Assembly: GCA_900547505.1 (NCBI GenBank) | Contig: URGY01000129.1 | Location: 1-5,258 of the forward strand | From: an uncultured Collinsella sp. | GTDB taxonomy: Bacteria > Actinomycetota > Coriobacteriia > Coriobacteriales > Coriobacteriaceae | DNA: 5,258 bases | Direction: 5' to 3' | Shown here: positions 1 through 5,210 of the stretch, piece by piece | Layout of the letters: each line of letters opens with the position of its first letter | Position numbering within the stretch: the stretch's first letter is position 1 | The notes under the pieces: model-generated | Databases searched by the model: none | Seen by the model: only the letters and a program-made list of their open reading frames with translations | Told to the model about the DNA's origin: nothing | Made by a program: the position numbers and the translations under genes

Positions 1-49
1 ACGAGATGCAGCGTAGTCTCGTGGGCTCGGAGATGTGTATAAGAGACAG
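1..49 (+). other. Untrimmed Nextera i7-side adapter with index
   Basis: This is synthetic library DNA, not genome. Bases 1-7 are the tail of the Illumina P7 primer, 8-15 (GCAGCGTA) occupy the i7 index position, 16-30 are the Nextera read-2 linker, and 31-49 are the 19-bp Tn5 mosaic end (AGATGTGTATAAGAGACAG). Genomic sequence begins at 50. Translating it gives the well-known artefact peptide VGSEMCIRDS, so proteins that start here are chimeric. Confidence 0.98.
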
Positions 50-366
50 TCGCGGTGTCGGTCGACATCGGGAGGTTCCCGGACCACGACCACCTGGCCT
101 CGTACTGCGGCATAGCCCCGAGGGTGAGGAGCTCCGGCACGTCGGTGAGGTCGGTCAGGGCGTCCAGGCGCGGCGACGCGAGGCTCAAGTCCCTGCTGAT
201 CTTCTCGTGCAACAGCCTGGTGAGGTCCTCGGGGCGCTACGGCGAGTACTACCGGGCCTGCAGGGCGCGGGGCATGGGGCACGGGCGGGCGCTCAAGGCC
301 GTCGCGAGGAAGCGGCTCAGGGCGATATACGCCGTGATGCGCGACCGGGTGCCCTACCGGGAGTAG
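50..366 (+). CDS. IS110-family transposase, C-terminal part (5'-truncated by contig end)
   Basis: This is the last ~105 codons of an IS110/IS116/IS902-type transposase (Transposase_20 domain), the bridge-RNA-guided recombinase family. Visible family features are IGRFPDHDHLASYCGIAP, then RVRSSGTSVRS (130-135 encodes the Ser-Ser before Gly, where the family's conserved serine is expected), then LKSLLIFSCNSL, YYRACRARGM and ALKAVARKRLRAIYAVMRD. The reading frame is open into the adapter (52-54 is GCG), so the N-terminal RuvC-like DEDD domain and the real start are missing; GTG at 55 is internal. The stop is TAG at 364-366. Codon use is unlike the neighbours: 11 of 20 Arg codons are AGG, against none of 11 in lacE, which fits acquired DNA. 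It is convergent with lacF. Whether the full copy is active cannot be judged from this fragment. Confidence 0.9.
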
Positions 367-397
367 CCCCGACGGTTGACAAAACTATAGGAACACC
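367..397 (+). mobile_element. Probable right end of the IS110-family element
   Basis: The short non-coding tail directly behind the transposase stop carries TTGACA (376-381), followed by AAAACTATAGGAACACC. From memory, many IS110 elements have a similar TTGACA...ATAG..ACC right end, but I cannot confirm this by alignment. No matching -10 box lies 16-18 bp downstream (AATGAC at 17 bp). In circularised IS110 elements a right-end -35 is joined to a left-end -10 to drive the bridge RNA, which would explain the lone -35. The boundary near 397 is a guess. Confidence 0.5.
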
Positions 398-417
398 CAA
401 TGACTATCTCGGGATGA

Positions 418-482
418 GTTGCGGTGGAATAGGGATTGTTTTGCGCCCGCCGGCCCCTATTCAGTCCTTATTTCACCGCAAC
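418..482 (+). repeat. 65-bp imperfect inverted repeat (REP-like hairpin)
   Basis: Arm 418-438 (begins GTTGCGGTGGAATA) and arm 462-482 (ends ATTTCACCGCAAC) are reverse complements at 18 of 21 positions, around a 23-nt GC-rich spacer. All three mismatches (427/473, 432/468, 436/464) become G.U pairs in a + strand transcript but A.C mismatches in a - strand transcript. An RNA from the + strand could therefore pair along the full 21 bp. No T-tract follows, so it is not a standard terminator. It could be a dispersed intergenic palindrome of the host or part of an IS-encoded RNA. It lies between the IS end and the lacF terminator. Confidence 0.75.
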
Positions 483-496
483 TTGGAGGAGGACAG

Positions 497-530
497 AAAA
501 AGCCCTGCTGCGGGTGGCGGCAGGGCTTTT
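497..530 (-). terminator. Bidirectional intrinsic terminator, mainly for lacF
   Basis: AAAAGCCCTGC (498-508) and GCAGGGCTTTT (520-530) are perfect 11-bp inverted arms around an 11-base spacer. Read on the minus strand, the stem sits 27 bp after the lacF stop and is followed by five U residues (497-501). On the plus strand it ends in TTTT, so it may also insulate lacF from transcription out of the IS. Confidence 0.88.
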
Positions 531-557
531 GGAAGGGGGCTTGGTTGTGAGGACTCG

Positions 558-896
558 TTAGGCGAGCTTGGCCTCGAGCTCGGCGATGCGCTTGTAGGCA
601 TCGATGGTAAAGCGGGCCTGCTTCTCCAGGATCATAGTGGTCATGAGCGTGTCCTGAGCGTGAGCCATAATGAAGGTCATCTCCATCTCGCCACCGCCGG
701 CCTCCTGCGAAAGCAGCTTGGTCTGCGTGTCGTGGGCACCGATGAGCGCATCGCTGGCATCCTTGTGCAGCTGCTCGGCCTTCTCAAAATCACCCTCGCG
801 AGCAGCATCGAGCGCTGCAAGCAGATCGGTCTGGGCGTCACCTGCGTATGCGACAATCTCGAATCCAACCATCGAGATTTCTTCTTTGGTTGCCAT
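558..896 (-). CDS. lacF: Lactose-specific PTS enzyme IIA (LacF)
   Basis: This is a 112-residue cytoplasmic phosphocarrier of the PTS lactose/cellobiose IIA family, which works as a helical trimer. It accepts phosphate from HPr and passes it to the EIIB cysteine of LacE. The N-terminus (MVGFEIVAYAGDAQ, residues 9-22) is very close to staphylococcal LacF as I remember it. The active-site motif MAHAQDTLMTTM places the phosphorylated histidine at His79 and the conserved metal-site aspartate at Asp82. Length is slightly above the usual ~105. The ATG at 896 is preceded on the minus strand by AAGGA (904-908) with 7-nt spacing, which decides the start; the stop is TAA at 558-560. The gene lies downstream of the repressor gene on the same strand, behind a 214-bp gap with its own candidate promoter, and is separated from lacE. 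A cellobiose or chitobiose IIA is the alternative, but lacE and lacG next door favour lactose. Confidence 0.93.
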   Translation of the reverse strand: MATKEEISMVGFEIVAYAGDAQTDLLAALDAAREGDFEKAEQLHKDASDALIGAHDTQTKLLSQEAGGGEMEMTFIMAHAQDTLMTTMILEKQARFTIDAYKRIAELEAKLA

Positions 897-959
897 ATTG
901 CGTTCCTTTCACATATGAACCAATGGAGAGCATCGCGTCCGGGCATACGCGCTGCGTTG

Positions 960-989
960 TGTATGACAGAAACAATAACATTCAAACAA
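960..989 (-). promoter_or_regulatory. Candidate lacF promoter
   Basis: On the minus strand, TTGTTT (984-989) and CATACA (960-965) are 18 bp apart in an AT-rich stretch and would start transcription near 952, about 55 nt before the lacF ATG. Each box matches the sigma-70 consensus only partly. It is chosen mainly because the 214-bp gap after the repressor gene implies a separate promoter. Confidence 0.3.
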
Positions 990-1021
990 AAAAGAACAGC
1001 GCAAAACGTAATTTCGAGCTA

Positions 1022-1078
1022 TGAACGGTCACTTTTCGTCCGTGAACGGTTTTTAAACCAATCTGAACAATATCGAAC
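1022..1078 (-). repeat. Helically phased TGAAC direct repeats upstream of lacF
   Basis: TGAAC occurs at 1022, 1043 and 1064, exactly 21 bp apart (two DNA turns), and CGAAC follows at 1074, one further turn on. The first two extend to TGAACGGT. All copies would lie on one face of the helix, upstream of the candidate lacF promoter, as expected for an activator or cooperative regulator array. The binding protein is not identifiable. Confidence 0.55.
1038..1050 (+). promoter_or_regulatory. Shared 13-bp motif, lacF-side copy
   Basis: GTCCGTGAACGGT matches the reverse complement of 2228-2240 (GTCGGTGAACGGT) at 12 of 13 positions. A common sequence in the lacF and lacE/lacI control regions suggests one regulator acting on both. 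It overlaps the second phased TGAACGGT repeat. Confidence 0.45.
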
Positions 1079-1110
1079 ACAATTAGCGGAAACCCAAACA
1101 GACCCGCGCC

Positions 1111-2115
1111 CTAGCGCCAATCGCGCACCGTATCGCCCTCGACGAGCACGCCCGGAAACAGCATGTGCTCCACACCGGGTTCAACGCCCTCGGCGCCGGC
1201 AATCTTGTCGACCGCCCACATGCCGACGCGCTTGTTGTCAAAGCGCACCGTAGTCAGGCGACAATCGGGCACGATGTCGCCCAGACTGTCATCAACACCC
1301 ACCACGCTCACGTCCTGGGGCACGCACTTCCCGCGCGACTCGAGCCCACGGATGCAGCCATATGCCATGGCATCGTTGGAGGCATAAATGGCCGTGCAGG
1401 TCGGATCATCCGCAAGCACCTGGCCGGCAGCATATCCACTCTGCGCCGTCCAGTCGCCGCGCACGAGCTGCGGTGGCTCAATGCCATGCGCACGCAATGT
1501 CTCGCGCCAGCCTTCCTCGCGCCGCATGCCCGAAAGCGAGCGCTCGGGACACGAGATAAAGTGCACGGTTTTGTGCCCCCGCCCCAGCAAGTACTCGACC
1601 ACCTGGCGCGAGCAATCGAACTGGTCGTTATCGACCGTTGAACAGAGCGGGTGCTCCAGCATCGTAACGAGCACCGTCTGCATGCCGGGCAGCGGCTCGA
1701 AGGTGCCAAAGTCCGCCGGCATGCGATTCATGATCACGACCATGCCGTCTACCGGCAGCGCGCTCATGCGCGACGATGCGCTCTCGAGGGTATACGGATG
1801 TCCATCTACTTTAGTGAGGGTGATGGCATAGCCATGTTTGTCGGCCGCGGCGGCAAAGCCCTCCATACGGTCGAGGTTGCCGGTACCGGTAATGTTGAAC
1901 ATGGCGACGCCGACGGTCTTAAACTTGCCACGGCGCAGCGATCGACCGGCAAAATTGGGGCGATACCCCAGCTCGCGCATGGCGGCACGCACGCGTTCCT
2001 TGGTCTCGGGGCGCACACTGGGCGAATCGTGCACGGTGCGCGAGACCGTCTGCTCCGAGACGCCCGCGAGGCGCGCCACGTCTTTGACGGATACCGATTT
2101 TTTAACAGCGGCCAT
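1111..2115 (-). CDS. LacI-family transcriptional repressor of the lac PTS locus
   Basis: This 334-residue LacI/GalR-type regulator has an N-terminal helix-turn-helix (residues 8-32, VKDVARLAGVSEQTVSRTVH). Recognition residues Glu21-Gln22 stand where E. coli LacI has Tyr17-Gln18, and Arg26 where LacI has Arg22. A hinge helix carries Leu60, matching the minor-groove-intercalating Leu56. The periplasmic-binding-like effector domain starts at about residue 66 (KTVGVAMFN) and includes SNDAMAYG (246-253) and GVDD (273-276). Length is typical for the family. The ATG at 2115 has only a weak AAAGA upstream, but the N-terminus fits the family. It is divergent from lacE across 357 bp with three operator-like repeats, one within 17-40 bp of its own start, so it probably represses lacE-lacG and itself. 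The inducer is unknown; lactose-6-phosphate or galactose-6-phosphate would fit. It is not DeoR-type LacR. Confidence 0.93.
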   Translation of the reverse strand: MAAVKKSVSVKDVARLAGVSEQTVSRTVHDSPSVRPETKERVRAAMRELGYRPNFAGRSLRRGKFKTVGVAMFNITGTGNLDRMEGFAAAADKHGYAITLTKVDGHPYTLESASSRMSALPVDGMVVIMNRMPADFGTFEPLPGMQTVLVTMLEHPLCSTVDNDQFDCSRQVVEYLLGRGHKTVHFISCPERSLSGMRREEGWRETLRAHGIEPPQLVRGDWTAQSGYAAGQVLADDPTCTAIYASNDAMAYGCIRGLESRGKCVPQDVSVVGVDDSLGDIVPDCRLTTVRFDNKRVGMWAVDKIAGAEGVEPGVEHMLFPGVLVEGDTVRDWR

Positions 2116-2131
2116 AGGTCGATCTTTCTAT

Positions 2132-2155
2132 GTCAACGATGCCATTGGTGGCACC
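2132..2155 (+). promoter_or_regulatory. Candidate repressor operator O1 (repressor-gene proximal)
   Basis: GTCAACGATGCCATTG (2132-2147) matches O2 at 14 of 16 positions. It is followed by the dyad GGTG-G-CACC (2147-2155). It lies 17-40 bp before the repressor start codon, so occupancy would block that gene's own transcription (autoregulation). Confidence 0.5.
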
Positions 2156-2181
2156 CTACGCAGTCAAATGAAACGTCTTCA

Positions 2182-2187
2182 AGTATA
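2182..2187 (-). promoter_or_regulatory. Possible -10 box for the repressor gene
   Basis: The minus strand reads TATACT (5 of 6 to the consensus), which would start transcription near 2175, about 60 nt before the ATG and upstream of O1. No recognisable -35 box sits 16-18 bp upstream, so this is weak. Confidence 0.25.
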
Positions 2188-2227
2188 TCTAACGCCTCCC
2201 CCACCATACGCTCACCACCCAAAACCT

Positions 2228-2240
2228 ACCGTTCACCGAC
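2228..2240 (-). promoter_or_regulatory. Shared 13-bp motif, divergent-region copy
   Basis: ACCGTTCACCGAC here is, on the minus strand, GTCGGTGAACGGT, differing at one base from 1038-1050 upstream of lacF. GAACGG at 2255-2260 forms an inverted partner of its core. Confidence 0.45.
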
Positions 2241-2276
2241 ATTTTTGCTTCCCCGAACGGCTTTTGTCGCCCTAAT

Positions 2277-2302
2277 GTTAACGTTGCCATTGTGCAAACA
2301 CA
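2277..2302 (+). promoter_or_regulatory. Candidate repressor operator O2 (central)
   Basis: GTTAACGTTGCCATTGTG (2277-2294) is an imperfect CG-centred palindrome (GTTAAC|GTTGCC), the usual form of LacI-family operators. It runs into the dyad TGTG-CAAA-CACA (2291-2302). It is the reference copy: O3 matches at 16 of 18 and O1 at 14 of 16 positions. Confidence 0.55.
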
Positions 2303-2380
2303 GAGCCACCGGGCGGCTCAAACGTTTACGCGTAAGAAATCGACGGTTCGCAGGCACAGGAACCACCGGTTCGCGTCTTT

Positions 2381-2408
2381 TTTTGTGTCACAAAATGGCA
2401 ACGTCAAC
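2381..2408 (-). promoter_or_regulatory. Candidate repressor operator O3 (lacE proximal)
   Basis: On the minus strand 2391-2408 reads GTTGACGTTGCCATTTTG, 16 of 18 identical to O2 but in opposite orientation. It overlaps the perfect 15-bp dyad TTTTGTG-T-CACAAAA (2381-2395). It ends 3 bp before the candidate lacE -35 box, a good position for repression. O2 and O3 are about 114 bp apart in opposite orientation, which would allow a DNA loop. Confidence 0.55.
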
Positions 2409-2411
2409 ATT

Positions 2412-2439
2412 TTGGCAACCGAACGTCAAAAGCTACCAT
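2412..2439 (+). promoter_or_regulatory. Candidate lacE promoter
   Basis: TTGGCA (2412-2417, 5 of 6 to TTGACA), a 16-bp spacer and TACCAT (2434-2439, 4 of 6 to TATAAT) would start transcription near 2446. That leaves a leader of about 27 nt containing AGGAG (2462-2466), which sits 6 nt before the lacE ATG. It lies directly beside O3. Confidence 0.4.
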
Positions 2440-2472
2440 CGTTGCTAACCCACCGACTCTTAGGAGCATTGC

Positions 2473-4236
2473 ATGGAGCAACTCATCGCCATCATCGAAA
2501 AGGGCCAGCCCTTTTTCAACGCGATCGCCCGCAACAAGTACCTCAAGGCGATCCGCGACGGCTTTATCTCCGTCATCCCCATCATCATCTTCTCGTCCAT
2601 CTTCTGCCTGGTAGCCTCGGTCCCCAACATCTGGGGTTTCTACTGGCCCGATGACATCAACAACGCCCTGTGGAAGTGCTACAACTACTCCATGGGCATC
2701 CTGGCCATCGCCTGCGCCGCCACCACGGCCAAGCACTTCGCCGACGCTCAGAACCGCGATCTGCCCAAGAACAACCAGATCAACTTCATCTCGTGCATGT
2801 GCGCGGCCATCATCGGCTTCTTGCTCCTTTCGAGCGACACCATCGCCACGGACGCCGCCAGCGGCTTCAACACCACCTACCTTGGTTCCAAGGGCCTGCT
2901 GACCGCTTTCATCGCTGCGTTTGTGACTGGCATCATCTACAAGTTCTTCATTAAGCGCAACATCACCGTCAAGATGCCCGAGCAGGTTCCGCCCAACATC
3001 TCGCAGACCTTCAAGGACATCATCCCCTTCTCCGTCTGCATCACCGTCTTTTGGGTTTTTGACATCGTCTTCCGCGCTGCTTTTGGCTTCTGCTTTGCCC
3101 AGGGTGTCATCCAGGTGTTCCAGCCCCTGTTCACCGCTGCCGATGGCTACATCGGCCTCGCTGTGATCTACGGCGCCATGAGCCTGTTCTGGTTCGTCGG
3201 CGTCCACGGCCCCTCGATCGTCGAGCCCGCCATCGCCGCCGCTCTCGTTGCCAACATGACCGACAACCTGGCTGCGTTCCAGGCTGGTCAGCACGCTTCC
3301 GCTGTCCTGACCCAGGGTGCCCAGTACTTCGTCGTCTGCATGGGCGGCACCGGCGCCACGCTCGTCCTGGTCTTTATGTTCTGCTTCCTGGCCAAGTCCC
3401 AGGAGATGCGCGCCGTCGGTAAGGCCGCTATCGTTCCCGTGTGCTTTGCCGTCAACGAGCCGCTGCTGTTCGCCGCGCCCATCGTGCTCAACCCCGTCTT
3501 CTTTGTCCCGTTTGTCTTTGCCCCGATCGCCAACATCTGGATCCTCAAGATCTTTATCGACTTCTTGGGCATGAACGGCTTTATGTACACCTTGCCTTGG
3601 ACCGTCCCCGGCCCCATCGGCACCATCATGGGCCTGGGCTTCCAGCCGCTCGCCTTTGTGATGCTCGCCCTTATCCTGGTCGTCGACTTCGTTCTGTACT
3701 ATCCGTTCTTCCGTGCCTATGACGCCCAGAAGTGCGCCGAGGAGGCCGAGATCTCCCAGGAGGAGCTCGCCGCCAAGAACGCCGAGAAGGCCGCCAAGCT
3801 CAACGATGCCTTCCAGGGCAAGGCTGACGCCAAGAGCGTTGCCGCCGGCGCTGCTGCCGAGGCCGTGAAGTCCGACGTCGTTCCCGCCGCCACCGAGGCA
3901 ACGACCGCCAGCGACCTCAACGGCAAGCGCGTACTCGTGCTCTGCCAGGGTGGCGGAACCTCGGGCCTGCTCGCCAACGCGCTGGCCAAGGCCGCCAAGG
4001 AGCGCGGCATCAATCTTGAGACCGCTGCCGAGGCATATGGTAATCACGTCGACATGCTCCCCGACTTTGACCTGGTCGTCCTGGCCCCGCAGGCTGCCAG
4101 CTACTTGGCCGACCTGCAGAAGGACTGCGAGCGCGTGGGCAACAAGTGCGTCGCCTGCCGCGGCAAGCAGTACATCGAGCTCTCCCAGAACGGCGACAAG
4201 TCTCTCGCCTTCGTGAGTGAACAGCTTTCGAAGTAA
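2473..4236 (+). CDS. lacE: Lactose-specific PTS enzyme IICB (LacE)
   Basis: This 587-residue membrane permease of the Lac PTS family imports lactose and phosphorylates it to lactose-6-phosphate. EIIC spans residues 1 to about 416 with roughly ten hydrophobic segments. It carries GVHGPS (His245) and VNEPLLF (Glu329), the sugar-contacting His and Glu of the family. An Ala/Glu/Lys-rich linker (about 418-482) leads to EIIB (about 484-587), whose P-loop VLVLCQGGGTSGLLANAL holds the phospho-cysteine Cys491. Many stretches, such as GFISVIPIIIFSSIFCLVA, ADGYIGLAVIYGA and QYIELSQNGDKSLAFV, match Gram-positive LacE as I recall it; the protein is about 20 residues longer, largely in the linker. AGGAG at 2462-2466 supports the start. 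Phosphate would come from LacF, encoded on the other strand. Followed by lacG after 66 bp. A related beta-glucoside such as cellobiose is a less likely substrate. Confidence 0.95.
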   Translation: MEQLIAIIEKGQPFFNAIARNKYLKAIRDGFISVIPIIIFSSIFCLVASVPNIWGFYWPDDINNALWKCYNYSMGILAIACAATTAKHFADAQNRDLPKNNQINFISCMCAAIIGFLLLSSDTIATDAASGFNTTYLGSKGLLTAFIAAFVTGIIYKFFIKRNITVKMPEQVPPNISQTFKDIIPFSVCITVFWVFDIVFRAAFGFCFAQGVIQVFQPLFTAADGYIGLAVIYGAMSLFWFVGVHGPSIVEPAIAAALVANMTDNLAAFQAGQHASAVLTQGAQYFVVCMGGTGATLVLVFMFCFLAKSQEMRAVGKAAIVPVCFAVNEPLLFAAPIVLNPVFFVPFVFAPIANIWILKIFIDFLGMNGFMYTLPWTVPGPIGTIMGLGFQPLAFVMLALILVVDFVLYYPFFRAYDAQKCAEEAEISQEELAAKNAEKAAKLNDAFQGKADAKSVAAGAAAEAVKSDVVPAATEATTASDLNGKRVLVLCQGGGTSGLLANALAKAAKERGINLETAAEAYGNHVDMLPDFDLVVLAPQAASYLADLQKDCERVGNKCVACRGKQYIELSQNGDKSLAFVSEQLSK

Positions 4237-4245
4237 GTAACGCTT

Positions 4246-4279
4246 AGGGCCAGCCGACCATCCACAGCCGGCTGGCCCT
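4246..4279 (+). terminator. Intercistronic hairpin between lacE and lacG
   Basis: AGGGCCAGCCG (4246-4256) and CGGCTGGCCCT (4269-4279) are perfect 11-bp arms around a 12-nt loop, starting 9 bp after the lacE stop. The following bases (TCGATTTAG) contain no proper T-run, so it is probably a leaky terminator or an mRNA-stabilising structure that sets lacE/lacG expression ratio, not a full stop. The next gene starts 23 bp later with only a weak GGA (4295-4297) as ribosome site. Confidence 0.7.
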
Positions 4280-4302
4280 TCGATTTAGACGATTGGATCA
4301 TC

Positions 4303-5210
4303 ATGTCCGTTAACCCTGCTAGCGTCACCAACCCGCCTGCGCAGTTTCCCGAGGGCTTTGTCTTTGGCGGCGCCACCGCTGCCTACCAGGTAGAGGGCGA
4401 GACCCGCACTCACGGTAAGGGCAAGGTTGCCTGGGACGACTTCCTGGAGGCCCAGGGGCGCTTCTCCCCCGATCCCGCTTCCGACTTCTACAACCAGTAC
4501 CCCGTCGATCTGGAGCTGTGCGAGGAGTTTGGCATCAACGGTATTCGCCTCTCCATCGCCTGGAGCCGCATCTTCCCCACCGGTACCGGCGAAATCAACC
4601 CCGAGGGCGTGCAGTTCTATCACGATCTCTTCGCCGAGTGTCATAAGCACCACGTTGAGCCGTTTGTCACGCTGCATCACTTCGATACGCCGCTGCCCTT
4701 CTTTGAGAAGGGCGACTTCCTCAACCGCGAGACCATCGACGCCTTTGTGAACTTTGCCACCTTCTGCTTTAAGGAGTACGCCGACCAGGTGACCTACTGG
4801 TTCACCTTTAACGAGATCTGGGCCGACGCCTCCAACACCTACATCGAGGGCACCTTCCCCGGTGGCGTCAAGGCGCATCTGGCCGAGGCCTTCCAGTGCG
4901 AGCACAACATGATGCTCGCCCACGCCAAGGCTGTGCTTGCCTTCCACAACGGCGGTTTTAAGGGCAAGATCGGCGTCATCCAGTCGCTGGAGTTTAAGTA
5001 CCCGCTCAACGAGAACGACCCCGCCGACATCAAAGCCGCCAACAACGAGCACGTGCTGCAGAACCAGTTCTTGCTCGACGCCACCTTCCGCGGCGACTAT
5101 GCGCCCGACACCCTCGAGTGCGCCAACCGCCTGGCTGCCGTCTCGGGCGGCGCCATCGAGATCCTGGACGAGGATCTGGAAATCATGCGCGAGGCCGCGC
5201 TCTACAACGA
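4303..5210 (+). CDS. lacG: 6-phospho-beta-galactosidase (LacG), 3'-truncated by contig end
   Basis: This is a family GH1 (TIM-barrel) retaining glycosidase that hydrolyses lactose-6-phosphate to glucose and galactose-6-phosphate in the cytoplasm. About 302 of an expected ~480 residues are present. Seen are FPEGFVFGGATAAYQVEG (15-32), PVDLELCEEFGINGIRLSIA (67-86), SRIFPTG, HHVEPFVTLHHFDTP (116-130, a LacG-like version of this GH1 segment) and TFNE with the acid/base Glu171. The nucleophile (TENG region) and the C-terminal phosphate-binding Ser/Lys/Tyr lie beyond the contig. The residue that best separates phospho-galactosidase from phospho-glucosidase is therefore missing; the call rests on overall LacG likeness and lacE/lacF context. 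The N-terminus is about 11 residues longer than staphylococcal LacG. The apparent C-terminus reading LLYTSDAADE is translated adapter; the true frame remains open at 5210. Confidence 0.94.

Larger units (their letters stand above)
2116..2472. promoter_or_regulatory. Divergent lacI-type/lacE control region
   Basis: This 357-bp region contains no convincing gene. Besides the three operator-like repeats and candidate promoters listed separately, it holds CG-centred palindromes AAACGTTT (2320-2327) and TTACGCGTAA (2326-2335), which overlap. It also holds the dyad GAACC-ACC-GGTTC (2360-2372), the direct repeat CGGTTCGC (2344-2351 and 2367-2374), the inverted pair CCGTTC/GAACGG (2229-2234 and 2255-2260) and a T-tract (2378-2384). 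The density of dyads indicates several protein-binding sites, perhaps including catabolite control. Confidence 0.75.

Noticed and set aside
916..940. Possible fourth operator near the lacF leader (minus strand CGATGCTCTCCATTGG resembling O1)
   Set aside because: It matches O1 only if a 3-4 base insertion is allowed in the middle, which would break the spacing of the motif.
6..1253. 415-codon open frame on the plus strand from the left end
   Set aside because: It starts inside the sequencing adapter, runs out of frame through the transposase and antisense to lacF and the repressor gene, and resembles no protein family.
2320..2335. AAACGTTT and TTACGCGTAA as a catabolite-repression (cre-like) site
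   Set aside because: Short CG-centred palindromes resemble LacI/CcpA-type sites but do not give a full consensus; kept only as a note in the divergent region.
2413..2429. Additional TGGCAAC...ACGTCAA copy beside O3
   Set aside because: It shares the two words with O3 but with extra bases between them; probably overlaps the lacE promoter by chance, so not called as an operator.
1651..2448. 265-codon plus-strand frame across the repressor gene and the divergent region
   Set aside because: Antisense to a clear LacI-family gene, and it runs through operator repeats with no family resemblance.
2404..4047. 547-codon open frame antisense to lacE
   Set aside because: Its Gly/Asp/Glu/Val-rich, low-complexity protein is the expected shadow of a C-ending codon gene; lacE is unmistakable on the other strand.
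4285..5052. 255-codon open frame antisense to lacG
   Set aside because: Same codon-bias shadow; no start context and no recognisable family.
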